From: Macrosoma leucophasiata
Lineage: Eukaryota > Arthropoda > Insecta > Lepidoptera > Hedylidae
Assembly (NCBI GenBank): GCA_036365455.1
Contig: JAWQUS010000022.1
Coordinates: 3,100,001-3,164,000 of the forward strand
DNA length: 64,000 nucleotides
Reading direction: 5' to 3'
Made by a program: the position numbers and the translations under genes
Notes under the pieces: model-generated
What the model saw: the letters and a program-made list of their open reading frames with translations, nothing else
What the model was told of the DNA's origin: nothing
Databases searched by the model: none
In this document: piece by piece, positions 10,203 through 20,371 of the stretch
How positions within the stretch are numbered: the stretch's first letter is position 1
Layout: every line of letters starts with the position of its first letter

Positions 10203-11067
10203 CTGCGAAATGGAAGGATTTATTTTTGGACGATCTTATGTTAAGTTGTAGTTGGTATTCTGGAGAAACACTAGATTAATAAGATTGGTGATAGAGATCC
10301 AGTAACGGAGTTTGTGGGCGTAGGCACCACCACATTACCTAACCTACTAGATTTCAATATAGACGCACTACCATTTTATTTAGCAATGAAATGGTAGTGC
10401 GTCTATATTGAAATCACTGGTTTTATGCAGATGTTTAGAGGCTACAGTATTTACTTACCATCAATGTGAACTTTAAGGCTGTTTGTCACTTGATGACGAA
10501 AAAAAATAAGATCATGGTCATGGTTGGAATGGAATAGACGTCGATGATTTTTTAGGGGAGGTTGAAACCCTTAGTCCCCCTGGACGTGATACTGAAAGCC
10601 AAAAGCGGGCAAATTTATAGTAACTGTATGGAAGACATTCTGCGGGCGGGGAAGAAGGTCTCTGTTTAAGAGGGACTTGGTCATGGTCATGGGAAATAAA
10701 CTCCGGTTGGCCCGTACGTACATGCAACTTCGCAAACAGTTTTGTCAATCTCTTGACAGTTACGATTTTTTTTAATTTCCGTTTACAGAGTTTGCTCGAA
10801 AACCAAAACGGTCTGTATGTATTTTTATATTCTTTTTAGAATCAGACATTTTATTTATTCATTTATATTGAAGGCACCTGATTAATCGTTAAAAACAAAT
10901 AAAAGTAATTATAGCAAATGCAATTAATATACATGTGATGATACCATCGAGTTAGGAGACTATCACACTCACATTTTTTGCTTGCTGCACATCATCCGAT
11001 TCGATCTTTTCAAAGTTTTCGCTATCGCTTGACGAAGATCTCACCTGCTCCTGCTCAGCCATTTGCG
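10051..11067 (-). CDS. N-terminal exons of an unrecognised acidic protein
   Basis: Two minus-strand exons with good splice sites share phase. The first (11067-10973) starts after acceptor TTTATTTTTATTCTAG, has ATG at 11062 and encodes 30 residues beginning MAEQEQVRSSSSDSENFEKI, before donor GTGAGT. The second (10202-10051) starts after TTTCGCAG and encodes EAQFTVGDEEEDEGPAHEGG, then SFPNAPPPNIRRVLTQAQQL and ILAEKRSKLR, before donor GTAAGC. An upstream noncoding exon is implied because the ATG exon begins with an acceptor. Ser/Glu/Asp-rich composition suggests a disordered, phosphorylatable N-terminus followed by a helix. I do not recognise the family. The next exons would lie below 10045 but I could not identify them. 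Confidence 0.72.
10284..10507 (+). mobile_element. Divergent SINE-A interrupted by a hairpin
   Basis: The 5' part (GTGATAGAGATCCAGTAACG) and 3' tail (CATCAATGTGAACTTTAAGG) flank the palindrome at 10350-10415. Confidence 0.6.
10350..10415. repeat. Perfect 27-bp inverted repeat
   Basis: Arms 10350-10376 and 10389-10415 pair at every base (GATTTCAATATAGACGCACT and onward) around a 12-base loop. Confidence 0.92.
10973..11067 (-). CDS. Unrecognised gene, first coding exon
   Basis: It is bounded by TTCTAG on the 5' side and GTGAGT on the 3' side, with ATG at 11062 and exactly 30 codons to the donor (phase 0). The leading bases CGCAA are 5' UTR. It is Ser-rich and acidic (SSSSDSENFEKIESDD). Confidence 0.72.
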
Positions 11068-11191
11068 CTAGAATAAAAATAAACTTTGTTTAAAATAATT
11101 AAGTACCTACTTAAGTACTATATAAAATCTATTTATGTAAAACATAGATAGATTCTTGTGTTTTTTTTTTCGAAAGAAGATTGCTTTCTTT

Positions 11192-11468
11192 TGGTATAGC
11201 TCCAGTGACGGAGATCGGGTAGGCATCACCGCATTATCTGACACTTGGCGCTAAATTGTAGTGTTCAGCACTATCGTGTTCCGGTCAGGTGGTAATGTAC
11301 GGCCCTGTAATTTCCAGCACAGAGGCATAACAGCTTAGGCCCTCAGGAGTGGTAACGCATCTGCATTTTGACGTCTGGTCATTGTGTGGGTGTCTATAGG
11401 CTCCAGTCATCACTTAACATCAATGTGAACTGCATGCTTGTTTGCCACTTTAATTATATTAAAAAAAA
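11192..11468 (+). mobile_element. SINE-A
   Basis: Near full length with an A tail (TTAATTATATTAAAAAAAAC). It lies just upstream of the first coding exon of the minus-strand gene, probably in its first intron. Confidence 0.88.
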
Positions 11469-11892
11469 CATGTGATCTTGGATAGTAATATTATTTAACA
11501 CAAATCATGCATATAATTATAATCAATACAACGCACTGCTTCACGTTAAGATGATTCATTATTAATTTATAATCAGCGCCTGAATAAATATTTTGAGCAA
11601 TATTAGACTGCGTGTAATGATGTCATGTTTTGTCAGGCGCCTCTGTTGCGCCTGATTTATATTTAATTTTAGTGTAGATTTTGTTTTAAGTATTTTATTT
11701 ATTTGTATGAATGCACGATTTTTTTTAACGGATTGATGTATGTGGCGTAACTCGAGACGGTACTAGTCTACTTCACCGAGCCTGAAGAAGAACAAGCAAT
11801 TCGCGTAAATGATAAGAAAAGGTAAATTCTAAACGGCTGTGGCTAAGTATGTAGCATATTCGTTGTTACCATAGTAGATAATAAATCTATGC

Positions 11893-12206
11893 CATAGAGC
11901 AACTCGGCCCACCGGCCGCGGCGGACCGGAGTGGAGTAGCCATAGCGTTTATTACCGATGCAAAACAGTCTGTAATTTTTGCGGGGGAAATGCATGCGAC
12001 TCACACACACACACACACTACAAAAATCGTCTATTACTACGAAACTCACACCTTGACTTTAACAAAATACGTAAACAATTTCACGCACACATTTAAACAT
12101 CTAGGCGACAGTCATAGGACCATTTGGTCTTGTATTTGACAGGGAAAGCCTGCATATGGCTACTCCCCTCCGGTCCGCCGCGGCCGGTGGCCCGTATTGC
12201 GCCATG
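11893..12206 (-). mobile_element. MITE-F foldback element
   Basis: It has about 50-bp inverted ends (CATAGAGCAACTCGGCCCAC on the left; CCGGTGGCCCGTATTGCG on the right) around the family interior, which includes GATGCAAAACAGTCTG and a CA run. Confidence 0.8.
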
Positions 12207-12746
12207 GCTGCTATGGCTCTACATATTCGTAGAATACAGGTTCATTAAAATTAAATCCGAGACACGGTGTTAATCTAGTTGTTTACGAGTTGATGAAGCA
12301 ATTACTTCGAGCTAGTTTAGCTACAGGGTTAAACTACTAGACAGATAATGTTTCATTTTAAATAGACATTCTCCCGTGCACACAATTTGGGTCTGAAGAC
12401 GAGATTCACTGACAGCACTTCGACTTTATTTTGCCGTAGTATGAGATTCACAGACCGCACTACGACTTTACTTTGAGCAAAATATACTTAGAACTGTCAG
12501 TTAGTAGCGCTTTACAATTCTAAGCGTACTTTGCTGAAAGTCGTCTGCTAATCTCACCATTCGAGTTGAATTTTCAAAGGATACATTCAGAAAACTAAGA
12601 TCTTACAACATTTTGTAAAATTGTACAAAAAATCTTATATTCGATTCTGATATCGGAATATTGCTCTCGTTTTTGGAGGGGCCTTCAAATACCAATTTGG
12701 TCCACTTGAATCCTACGCGCCGTTCGTATCGTTAACGATCCAGGTC

Positions 12747-13084
12747 CAGCGGCGGATTTCCCTATAGGCCGAGTAAGCCCGGGCCTAGGGCGGCAAAATT
12801 TACGGGGCGGCAAAATATGTCGTTTTTTTTTAGTACTTGCCGACGCAAATACGTTTAAAATCTCAAAAATGTATCCATATTAGAATCTCGCGAAAAAAAA
12901 ATTACGTGTAGGTATGGCAATTACGATTATTAAAAGAATTTATTAGATCACTTACTGAGTATCGTTTTTTTTCCTTTTAATTTAATTTCTATAGTATATC
13001 TACTTTTTTATGCTTTACAGCACAGGGAGGGGGAGGGGCGGCAATCTTTCATAGGCCTAGGGCAGCCAATCAAATCCGCCCCTG
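12747..13084. mobile_element. hAT-like non-autonomous element
   Basis: Ends are CAGCGGCGGATTT and AAATCCGCCCCTG, inverted. Flanks TCCAGGTC and ACCAGGGC match at six of eight bases, consistent with an old 8-bp duplication. Confidence 0.65.
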
Positions 13085-13333
13085 ACCAGGGCGCACTGAC
13101 AAGCTCGATGATCTGAGTCTGCGTACAGACGTTAGGAGTCTGTGCGTTTTCTACCGTTTCTACCCTGAGATCTCTAGGCCTGAGGTCTCTACAACGGCGA
13201 GTGCTCTGCGGAACTGTTTGATAAGGTGCCACCGTCTCTTTTCCTACACCGCCGAAAAGAGAGGTTCCACCAACACAAACTGTGCGCATGGTTTTTTTTT
13301 TTTATGTCAACGGATTGACAGACTCGCAGACGG

Positions 13334-13672
13334 GCCACCTGATGGAAAGTAGTCACCGTCGCCTATGAACATTTGCAACACCAGGGGAGTCGCCAACGCG
13401 CTGCCAGCCCTGAAGGACTCTTTTGACGCCAATTTTGAAGAACCCCATATTGTAGTGTAGTGTTCAATGGTTAGGTTTTCGCGTTCGTTTTTGCCTAGAA
13501 CGTGTAAATTGTTGAACGAACTTCCCTCTGAGGTGTTCCTTCAATGCTACACTACAATATGGGGTTCTTAAAAAATGGCGTCAAAAGAGTCCTTCAGGGC
13601 TGGCAGCGCGTTGGCAACTCCCCTGGTGTTGCAAATGTTCATAGGCGACGGTGACCACTTTCCATCAGGTGG
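13334..13672. repeat. Head-to-head pair of element E, 127-bp arms
   Basis: The left arm (GCCACCTGATGGAAAGTAGT) and right arm are near-perfect complements with an 86-base centre. The unit also occurs inside a SINE-A at 15641-15782. The centre plus right arm resembles a LINE C-terminus (NELPSEVFLQCY). Confidence 0.85.
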
Positions 13673-13734
13673 CTAATATTATACTTGTTTCAACCTTGAC
13701 AAAAAATAATGTTTAGTGCTCTACAATTATAATT

Positions 13735-13830
13735 ACATCGAGCCTAGGAAGGAGACTTCGGCTAATTTCGGGATTTTCGGGTCTGTATAGCGTTATCTCT
13801 TTCGCACCATACCTATTTGACGTTTGTCGA
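13735..13830 (+). mobile_element. MITE-M fragment
   Basis: It has CATCGAGCCTAGGAAGGAGA, then CTGTATAGCGTTATCTCTTT and CATACCTATTTGACGTTTGT, breaking at a SINE-A. Confidence 0.65.
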
Positions 13831-14035
13831 TGTTCAACACTATTGTGTTCCGGTCAGTCGGTAATATATGGCCTTGTTATTTCCGGCACAGAGGCATAAC
13901 GCCTTAGGCCTCAGGAGTGGTAACGCATCTGCATTTTGACCTTTGTCTTTGTGTTAGTGTCTATAGGCTGCAGTCATCACTTAACATCTATGTGAATTGC
14001 ATGCTTATTTGCCACTTCCATTACATAAAAAAAGG
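13831..14035 (+). mobile_element. SINE-A, 5'-truncated
   Basis: It runs from TTCAACACTATTGTGTTCCG to the A tail, within a MITE-M remnant. Confidence 0.85.
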
Positions 14036-14573
14036 ATCTATCTTTTATCAAATGTTAGCTTATCAATGAGAACTGTGTGTTTGTTTGTCACCTAATGTCC
14101 TAAAAATATTAATAAATACATTTAATAATGTTAATGTCCTTAATGTGTCTATTTCTGTACTAAATAAAGTGTTATGTATTGTTAAAAAATTGTACTAGGT
14201 ATATTGTATTGTAATAATATTTGAATTATCTATAAATTACTGCCAAACCATCCTACGATTTCATTCAATTCAGTCCATACGCCCATTTTGTCGTCTACGC
14301 CGAAGAATTTCCTCTGAACGGAATTTAATAATAGAATTCCATTGGATGCCATCTTCACACGGCTAACGGTTGGACCTGGATATACGAACTCTATCTATAA
14401 TATCTTTATCAATATCGAGGCTCTGTCGTAAAATTGTTCATATACATTCGATCATTTCATGAAACGCGACAATTTATTAAATCATTGTCATCATCATTAT
14501 CATACCGTATGTATGTACCTTGTATAAGTATTAGTACAATTATCCTTTATTATAAATTTGACATCCGTGGTTC

Positions 14574-14812
14574 ACTCACTAAGGGTCCTGTTGAAAACCA
14601 GCGTCAGGTACCTTTTATATGAAGGTACCTGACATTTGCTGAACAGGACACCTTTTTGGCAGCCGTGAGACACATATTACGTGTATAGGTATGTATTAAT
14701 TTTTAGAAAATGTGTTGTCTTTTCTCTGTTACCTGTTACGTTTTATGTCTGTTTTATGTGTCTCGCTGTGTGTCAAATAAATGTTTCTTATCTTATCTTA
14801 TCATTAAATTGT
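14574..14812 (+). repeat. LINE-type 3' UTR with TTATC tail
   Basis: It has hairpin GTCAGGTACCTT/AAGGTACCTGAC, then an AATAAATG signal and a CTTATCTTATCTTATC tail. Confidence 0.5.
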
Positions 14813-14965
14813 CTCGTTTCATTCGTTCAACTAAATTTGACCAGATCGTTCATTTTGGTTCAATCGTATGCGATTGATCAAAGAGTACATTATTGATGCG
14901 ATTGATGATGTAGACACCAAAGATTATCTTTTGTAAACAACTATAGTTGGCCATGGCCACACTGG

Positions 14966-15250
14966 TTTTTTTTATGTAATGGAAGTGGCAAACAAGCATG
15001 CAGTTCAAATTGATGTTAAGTGTTGACTGCAGCCTATAGACACCCACACGAAGACCAAGGTCAAAATGCAGATGCGTTACCATTCCTGAGGCCTTAGATG
15101 TTATGCCTCTGTGCCGGAAATTACAGGGCCGTACATTACCACCGGACCGAAACACGATAGTGCTGAACACTACCATTTAGCGGCAAGTAAATTTGGTAAT
15201 GCAGTGGTGTCTACGCCCGCGAGCTCCGTCACTGGAGATCTACCACCAGT
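14966..15250 (-). mobile_element. SINE-A, full length
   Basis: It runs from the poly-T at 14966 to the family 5' end CTACCACCAGT. Confidence 0.9.
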
Positions 15251-15454
15251 AAAGTGTTTAAATAGGGTGTCAATTTTTTTGTTAAAAAAAAATATAAGAG
15301 CTTGTGACGAACATGTCTATTGTTAATGCAGTACAACATACATTTAATAAAAACTTTGGAACTTTAGGGAATCATCAAAATGCTTTTTTTTAGAGTAATG
15401 TACAACGTAATACGATTAAATATTTTTGGAATCGAAACAGATGGGTTAGAGTGT

Positions 15455-15507
15455 GGTACAACGGTCAAGAAGTCTTATGACTCTTACGCCTTCTTGACCG
15501 TTGTACC
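15455..15507. repeat. 18-bp inverted repeat
   Basis: GGTACAACGGTCAAGAAG and its complement are separated by 17 bases. A third partial copy (CAACGGTCAAGAAGGCGTAA) follows at 15541. Confidence 0.85.
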
Positions 15508-15640
15508 TCAAGTACGACGTATACATCAAGTTCAGAGGGGCAACGGTCAAGAAGGCGTAAGCGGTCAAATCGGTCACCAGTTTACTGAATGAAGGTGGCA
15601 AACAAGCATGCAGTTCACATTGATGTTAATGACTGTAGCC

Positions 15641-15782
15641 TGGGGTTCTTCAAAAATGGCGTCAAAAGAGTCCTTCAGGGTTGGCAGCGCGTTGGCATCT
15701 CCCCTGGTTTTGCAAAAGGCGACGATGACCACTTTCCATCAGGTAGCCCGTTTGCTTGTCTGTCAATCTTCCATCATAAAAA
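15641..15782 (+). mobile_element. Element E inserted in SINE-A
   Basis: It runs TGGGGTTCTTCAAAAATGGC to CCATCATAAAAA, with AGCC repeated at both edges. Confidence 0.75.
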
Positions 15783-15907
15783 GCCTATAGATACTCACAC
15801 AAAGACCAGAGGTCGAAATGCAGATGCGTTTGCCGTCACTTTACAGACATTAGTTGTTATGTCTCTGTGATATTTATTAACATTACCATATAACCGGAAC
15901 ACGATAG

Positions 15908-16250
15908 AATAGCATAGAATAGAAAAACTTTATTTGTAACAACAACATAAAAAACTGAAACTAAAAACACAAAATCAAGGTTGTTACAAAAAGGTCCCCA
16001 ATTCAGCGTAAAACCGATCTTACGAGCGGCGCTGGTCTTCCATTGGGACCGATTTTGTGACTTATAGGACTTAAATTGCGTCAGCAAAGCGTCTGTCGTA
16101 TAACTTAAATACTTTATGTATGTATGTATGTATCTTCACGCCAGGTCCCTAACGGGGTAGGCAGAGAGTGTAGAGCGCCAGACATCCCGGTTCTGACAAA
16201 CCTCTCGTGCCTCGTGCCTAAATACTTTATAATATAATTAATTTAATAAT
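15908..16250 (-). mobile_element. LINE 3' end inserted in SINE-A, 7-bp duplication
   Basis: It is flanked by ACGATAG at 15901-15907 and 16251-16257. Its tail is AATAGCATAGAATAGAAAAA. Confidence 0.8.
16118..16218 (-). mobile_element. LINE-I 3' end, 12-bp target duplication
   Basis: It is flanked by TAAATACTTTAT at 16106-16117 and 16219-16230. Its TATG tail is at the left, so it is a minus-strand, heavily 5'-truncated insertion. Confidence 0.88.
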
Positions 16251-16345
16251 ACGATAGTGCTGAACACTACCATTTAGCAGCAGATAGATTAGGCAATACG
16301 GTGGTGCCTACGCCCTTGAGCTCCTACACTGAAACTCTACCACCA

Positions 16346-17137
16346 GTGCTCCGATGATTTCTGAGTTAGACCGTTCTGTAGCTGAGAATATTTATATGAA
16401 TTTTGAATTTTCAATCTTAAATTTTAGAACCTCCTTCTTTTTGTAAAGTAAACGAGGGGAAGTTCCAATAATCGACCGCAACGACCGTGACCACTGGCGC
16501 TGAAATTGCTGATCCACTAACGCAAAAAGGCCGCGGGAATTGTAGGCGAATCAAAAATATAAGTGGAACGCACATCTTTAGCGCTGTGTGCTCGCAATAC
16601 GGCGGCATGGTGAAATGAAATCGTTTTTTATTCGAATTTTGAAAAGTCTTCAAAAGCAGCATGCGCTAGCGTGATCGCCCCAAATGCCCTCTACATTATT
16701 TCCTTGATATCTAGCGTCCTATTTCACCTTCACACACTTCGCAACGATACACTTGACTTTTGAACTTGACAAGTCGTGTGTTATCACTTTAATAATTATA
16801 CGTTTGTCGTGATACCACATGTCGCACATGTGCTGTGCATTGCAGGGTTACCATATTATTTTAAGTTTTCTCAGAGTACCTCTTGCAGGCAGCCTTTCAA
16901 ATCCACAAACATTTTGTCCTACGCCTTTTTAAAATTAGTAGTTTTAATAAGGCGCAGGCCAATACAGATGGCTTTACGGCCATCTTACGCACGAAAACAG
17001 GATCATTACTACGCAGAATACGGGATAGCAGTAATAGCATAGTGCGCACGGTGGCAGAGAATTGGTGCTCCCCCATCCTGAAGGCACTTGTGTGGAGGGT
17101 GATCAAAGAACACATATTCTTTATTGATTGCCCCCAA
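16346..17137. other. No supported gene; weak low-copy repeat
   Basis: It holds the partial match to 9670-10040 and an 86-codon open stretch at 16883-17143 without a recognisable motif. Confidence 0.3.
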
Positions 17138-17322
17138 TCTTAATATATATAAATCTCGTGTCACAATGTTTGTCCTCAATGGACTCCTAAACCACTTAAC
17201 CGATTATAATAAAATTCGCACACCATGTGCAGTTCGATCCAACTTGAGAGATATGATAGCTTACATTACGCTATGACTAATAGGAGCAGAGCAGCGCGGG
17301 CGAAGCCGGGGCGGGCCGCTAG
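17138..17322 (+). mobile_element. Non-autonomous Helitron, 185 bp, copy 1
   Basis: It starts TCTTAATATATATAAATCTC after A and ends GGGCGGGCCGCTAG before T. It has no coding capacity and is almost identical to the next three copies. Confidence 0.85.
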
Positions 17323-17444
17323 TAATTCTATATAAATTACCATTCCATATTCACGATTTCGATATTCGCGGCATATTTACGGAACGTAAGTATACCCCGC
17401 GAATAAAGAGCTTCTATTGTATTGAGTTAGCCATCTTATCTTAA

Positions 17445-17629
17445 TCTTAATATATATAAATCTCGTGTCACAATGTTTGTCCTCAATGGACTCCTAAACC
17501 ACTTAACCGATTATAATAAAATTCGCACACCATGTGCAGTTCGATCCAACTTGAGAGATAGGATAGCTTACATCACGCTATGACTAATAGGAGCAGAGCA
17601 GCGCGGGCGAAGCCGGGGCGGGCCGCTAG
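17445..17629 (+). mobile_element. Non-autonomous Helitron, copy 2
   Basis: It is 185 bp with the same TC start and CTAG end. The next copy begins at the very next base, with no target bases between. Confidence 0.85.
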
Positions 17630-17813
17630 TCTTAATATATATAAATCTCGTGTCACAATGTTTGTCCTCAATGGACTCCTAAACCACTTAACCGATTATA
17701 ATAAAATTCGCACACCATGTGCAGTTCGATCCAACTTGAGAGATAGGATAGCTTACATTACGCTATGACTAATAGGAGCAGAGCAGCGCGGGCGAAGCCG
17801 GGGCGGGCCGCTA
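17630..17813 (+). mobile_element. Non-autonomous Helitron, copy 3
   Basis: It starts TCTTAATATAT directly after the CTAG of copy 2. Its own 3' end is clipped: the junction to copy 4 reads CCGCTATAATATAT, lacking about four bases (GTCT). Confidence 0.83.
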
Positions 17814-17998
17814 TAATATATATAAATCTCGTGTCACAATGTTTGTCCTCAATGGACTCCTAAACCACTTAACCGATTATAATAAAATTCGCACACCACG
17901 TGCAGTTCGATCCAACTTGAGAGATAGGATAGCTTACATTACGCTATGACTAATCTAAGGAGCAGAGCAGCGCGGGCGAAGCCGGGGCGGGCTGCTAG
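17814..17998 (+). mobile_element. Non-autonomous Helitron, copy 4
   Basis: It is the last unit of the head-to-tail array, ending GGGCTGCTAG. It has a few private substitutions (CACCACGTG for CACCATGTG, and an extra CTA). Confidence 0.83.
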
Positions 17999-18019
17999 TA
18001 TTTACCTAGTTTTTGTAGT

Positions 18020-18245
18020 TTTGTTGTGTTACTAACATTAGTTTTAAGTTATTTTGTACCTCTAATTGTAGTATATGTGGTAAAGTGGAAGACGTATACC
18101 ATATTTTGGTTGAATGTGTTCGAGGTGAGGCTCATCGCAGGGCTTCATTAGAAATAGGACATTGCGACAGTGTCCTGGCAGATCCTACTACGGATGACGC
18201 CAGAATACTGTTGCAACTATATCAATTGTCAATGAGCTAATATTG
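18020..18245 (+). pseudogene. LINE ORF2 C-terminal zinc-knuckle fragment
   Basis: It reads CSICGKVEDVYHILVECVRG, then EAHRRASLEIG and ILLQLYQLSMS before a stop. The CxxC...HxxxxC knuckle followed by a short tail ends many LINE ORF2 proteins. Confidence 0.65.
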
Positions 18246-18547
18246 ATTATTTTTTTAAATGAAGAATGTAATTCATGTGAACGTATAGAGCGTCATGGTC
18301 TTTGACCAAGATCTTTAAATGGAGATTTAAAAGAAAAAAAAAGTTATTTTGTATGTTTATTAACACATTTGGACCTTGTTGTTCGCAAACAAAAGAATAA
18401 TAATAATAATTTAAGCTTTCACATACAAATATTTTTTTTTTGCCTCTGCTGAACTGGTATTTACTCTGCGAGCGTAGGGTGCGTGGCATGTGCCTTGCCT
18501 AGGCAAAATATCGCCACGAGCAGTGGGACGCAGGGTATTATCACATA

Positions 18548-18843
18548 CTAGCTATGCCCGCAACTTCGCCCGCGTAACAATTTATGATTGTTCAGTATCT
18601 ACCCGAAGAGTAAGTAACTTATTACTCCTTATTACATCAGCTATCTGCCAGTGAAAGGCCCGTCATAATCGGTATCGCCGTTCCCAAGATTAGCTCCGCC
18701 AAACAGACAGACAGAGAGACAAAAATTGTTAAAAAAAGGTTTTGGTATATGTACCTTGTATACATACATACGATATGCATTTAGTAAAAAGCGGTTATTT
18801 TCATATTGAAAACAGACACTCTAACTTTATTTATTTGTATAGA
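18548..18843 (-). mobile_element. Helitron-like non-autonomous element
   Basis: The plus strand opens CTAGCTATGCCCGCAACTTC and closes TTTATTTGTATAGA. On the minus strand this is a TC...CTAG element. Confidence 0.6.
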
Positions 18844-19005
18844 TTGTATAGATTCTCTGACAGGGTTGTGAGGTGACGAAGCGGCGGCAATGCTCTTTTG
18901 AAGTTTTGAATTTTTTTTTTGTTTTTTTCCTAACTCCCTAAATGTTATTACACTACCCTGACCCTTGCTATCGTACTCTGAATACCGTGTCGTGTTATAA
19001 GTACA

Positions 19006-19204
19006 TTAACACTATCGTGTTCCGGTCAGGTGGTAATGTACGGCCCTGTTATTTCCGGCACAGAGACGTAACACCTTAGGCCTCAGGAGTGGTAACGCAT
19101 CTGCACTTTGACCTTGGTCTTTGTGTGGGTGTCTACAGGCTAAAGTCATCACTTCACATCAATGTGAACTGCATACTTGTTGCCACTTTCATAACATAAA
19201 AAAT
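19006..19204 (+). mobile_element. SINE-A, 5'-truncated
   Basis: It starts ACACTATCGTGTTCCGGTCA and ends ATAACATAAAAAATA. Confidence 0.85.
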
Positions 19205-19224
19205 AAGATCAACTTAAGTAGGTA

Positions 19225-19490
19225 TCATGAGTGGCAATGCATATCTGCATTTCGAGCAGGGGTGCGACCGCCTATCGACATTGTCAAATATTCATGTCGA
19301 TTTTTACTTCTTATACTTAACTTGTTAAGCTTTTTTTTTCTCAAATATTTCTTATGCCTCGTACCTATGTGCTCTTCTCCTTCTAGGCGGTCGCACCCCT
19401 GGTCTTTATGTAAGTGTCTATAGGCGGCAGTCAACACATAACATCAATATGAACTGCTTGTTTGCAACCTTCGTGACATAAAAAAAACTA
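19225..19490 (+). mobile_element. Divergent SINE-A split by a 143-bp MITE
   Basis: GAGTGGCAATGCATATCTGC lies to the left and TGGTCTTTATGTAAGTGTCT to the right of the MITE; ends in an A tail. Confidence 0.75.
19258..19400. mobile_element. MITE with perfect 17-bp TIRs
   Basis: It starts AGGGGTGCGACCGCCTA and ends with its exact complement. The interior is T-rich and noncoding. A target duplication is unclear. Confidence 0.8.
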
Positions 19491-19648
19491 GTGTTATGGA
19501 ACGCAATATTTAATATTCGATGATATATTAAACGTGTTTACCAAGTTTACCAAGTCTATTTTTAAATTTAACTTCTACGTTTATATACACCTACCGGTTT
19601 CGAGTTTCAATGTTAATTTGCAAAAGTTATACACACAAGTTTGTATAA

Positions 19649-19911
19649 ACATATTTTATTTAAAGAAAAATGGAAAGAAAAATTTGACTTCAGGCGAGAC
19701 TCGAACTCGCGGCCTACTGGGAATCTAGTCCAGCCGCTCTTCCAATTGAGCTACTGAAGTCCTGCCCGATTTGTCAAATCTTTCCTTCACATTCATTGCA
19801 TTGCTTTATGGTAGCAGCAGCGCCATCTATTGCTAACTAGTGAGTTCGAGTCTCGCCTGAAGTCAAATTTTTCTTTCCATTTTTCTTTAAATAAAATATA
19901 TTTCACAAGCA
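19649..19911 (-). mobile_element. tSINE-3 with inverted partial partner
   Basis: The minus strand has TAGCTCAATTGGAAGAGCGG (A box) and GCGAGTTCGAGTCTCGCC (B box). The same end recurs inverted at 19849-19911, making about 62-bp inverted arms. It is not a genuine tRNA gene: the flank is SINE tail. Confidence 0.75.
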
Positions 19912-20140
19912 TGTGTTAATGCGAAAACATGTTTATAAAACAAGTTGTATAAACATGTTTTTTATTGTATCACACCTTTTAATACATAAATTGACGCATT
20001 TGCCATGAAAGTAATGGTGACCAACACAAACCACAGATCACCTAACAAATAAACGCAATACTCCTCTTAGGGTTCCTTAGGGTACACGGAACCAGGAGCG
20101 TAGCTGTCGCCCTATCTGCTGTATCAATTAGTAGGTATTC

Positions 20141-20358
20141 GACGACCCGGTTGGTCCAGCGGTGTGAGATAACCGTTTGATTCGAACGGTCGCGGCTTTG
20201 ATCCCCGCACCGGGACAAATATTTGTATGGCCTACAGATACTTGTTTCGGGTCTGGGTGTTTGTGCATGTGTTGTTTGTAAACAACGGCACCCACGATAC
20301 AGGTTTATACCTACTGTGGGCTGTCAGTGTAAGCGTATTTATCATTAAAAAAAAAAAG
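20141..20358 (+). mobile_element. tSINE-2
   Basis: It starts GACGACCCGGTTGGTCCAGC (A box) with a B-box-like GGCTTTGATCCCCGC, then a body ending TAAGCGTATTTATC with an A tail. Confidence 0.82.
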
Positions 20359-20371
20359 TTATTTACAGGAG

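Larger units (their letters stand above)
15590..16345 (-). mobile_element. SINE-A carrying three nested insertions
   Basis: SINE-A pieces are 15590-15640, 15783-15907 and 16251-16345. The first gap holds element E. The second holds a LINE 3' end, itself split by LINE-I. Confidence 0.85.

Noticed and set aside
16883..17143. Possible host exon (QAAFQIHKHF... frame)
   Set aside because: Weak acceptor-like sites but no recognisable homology, no partner exons, and a repeat-rich surround.
17138..17998. CRISPR-like regular repeats
   Set aside because: Units are 185 bp, contiguous, and carry Helitron ends; there are no spacers and the context is eukaryotic.
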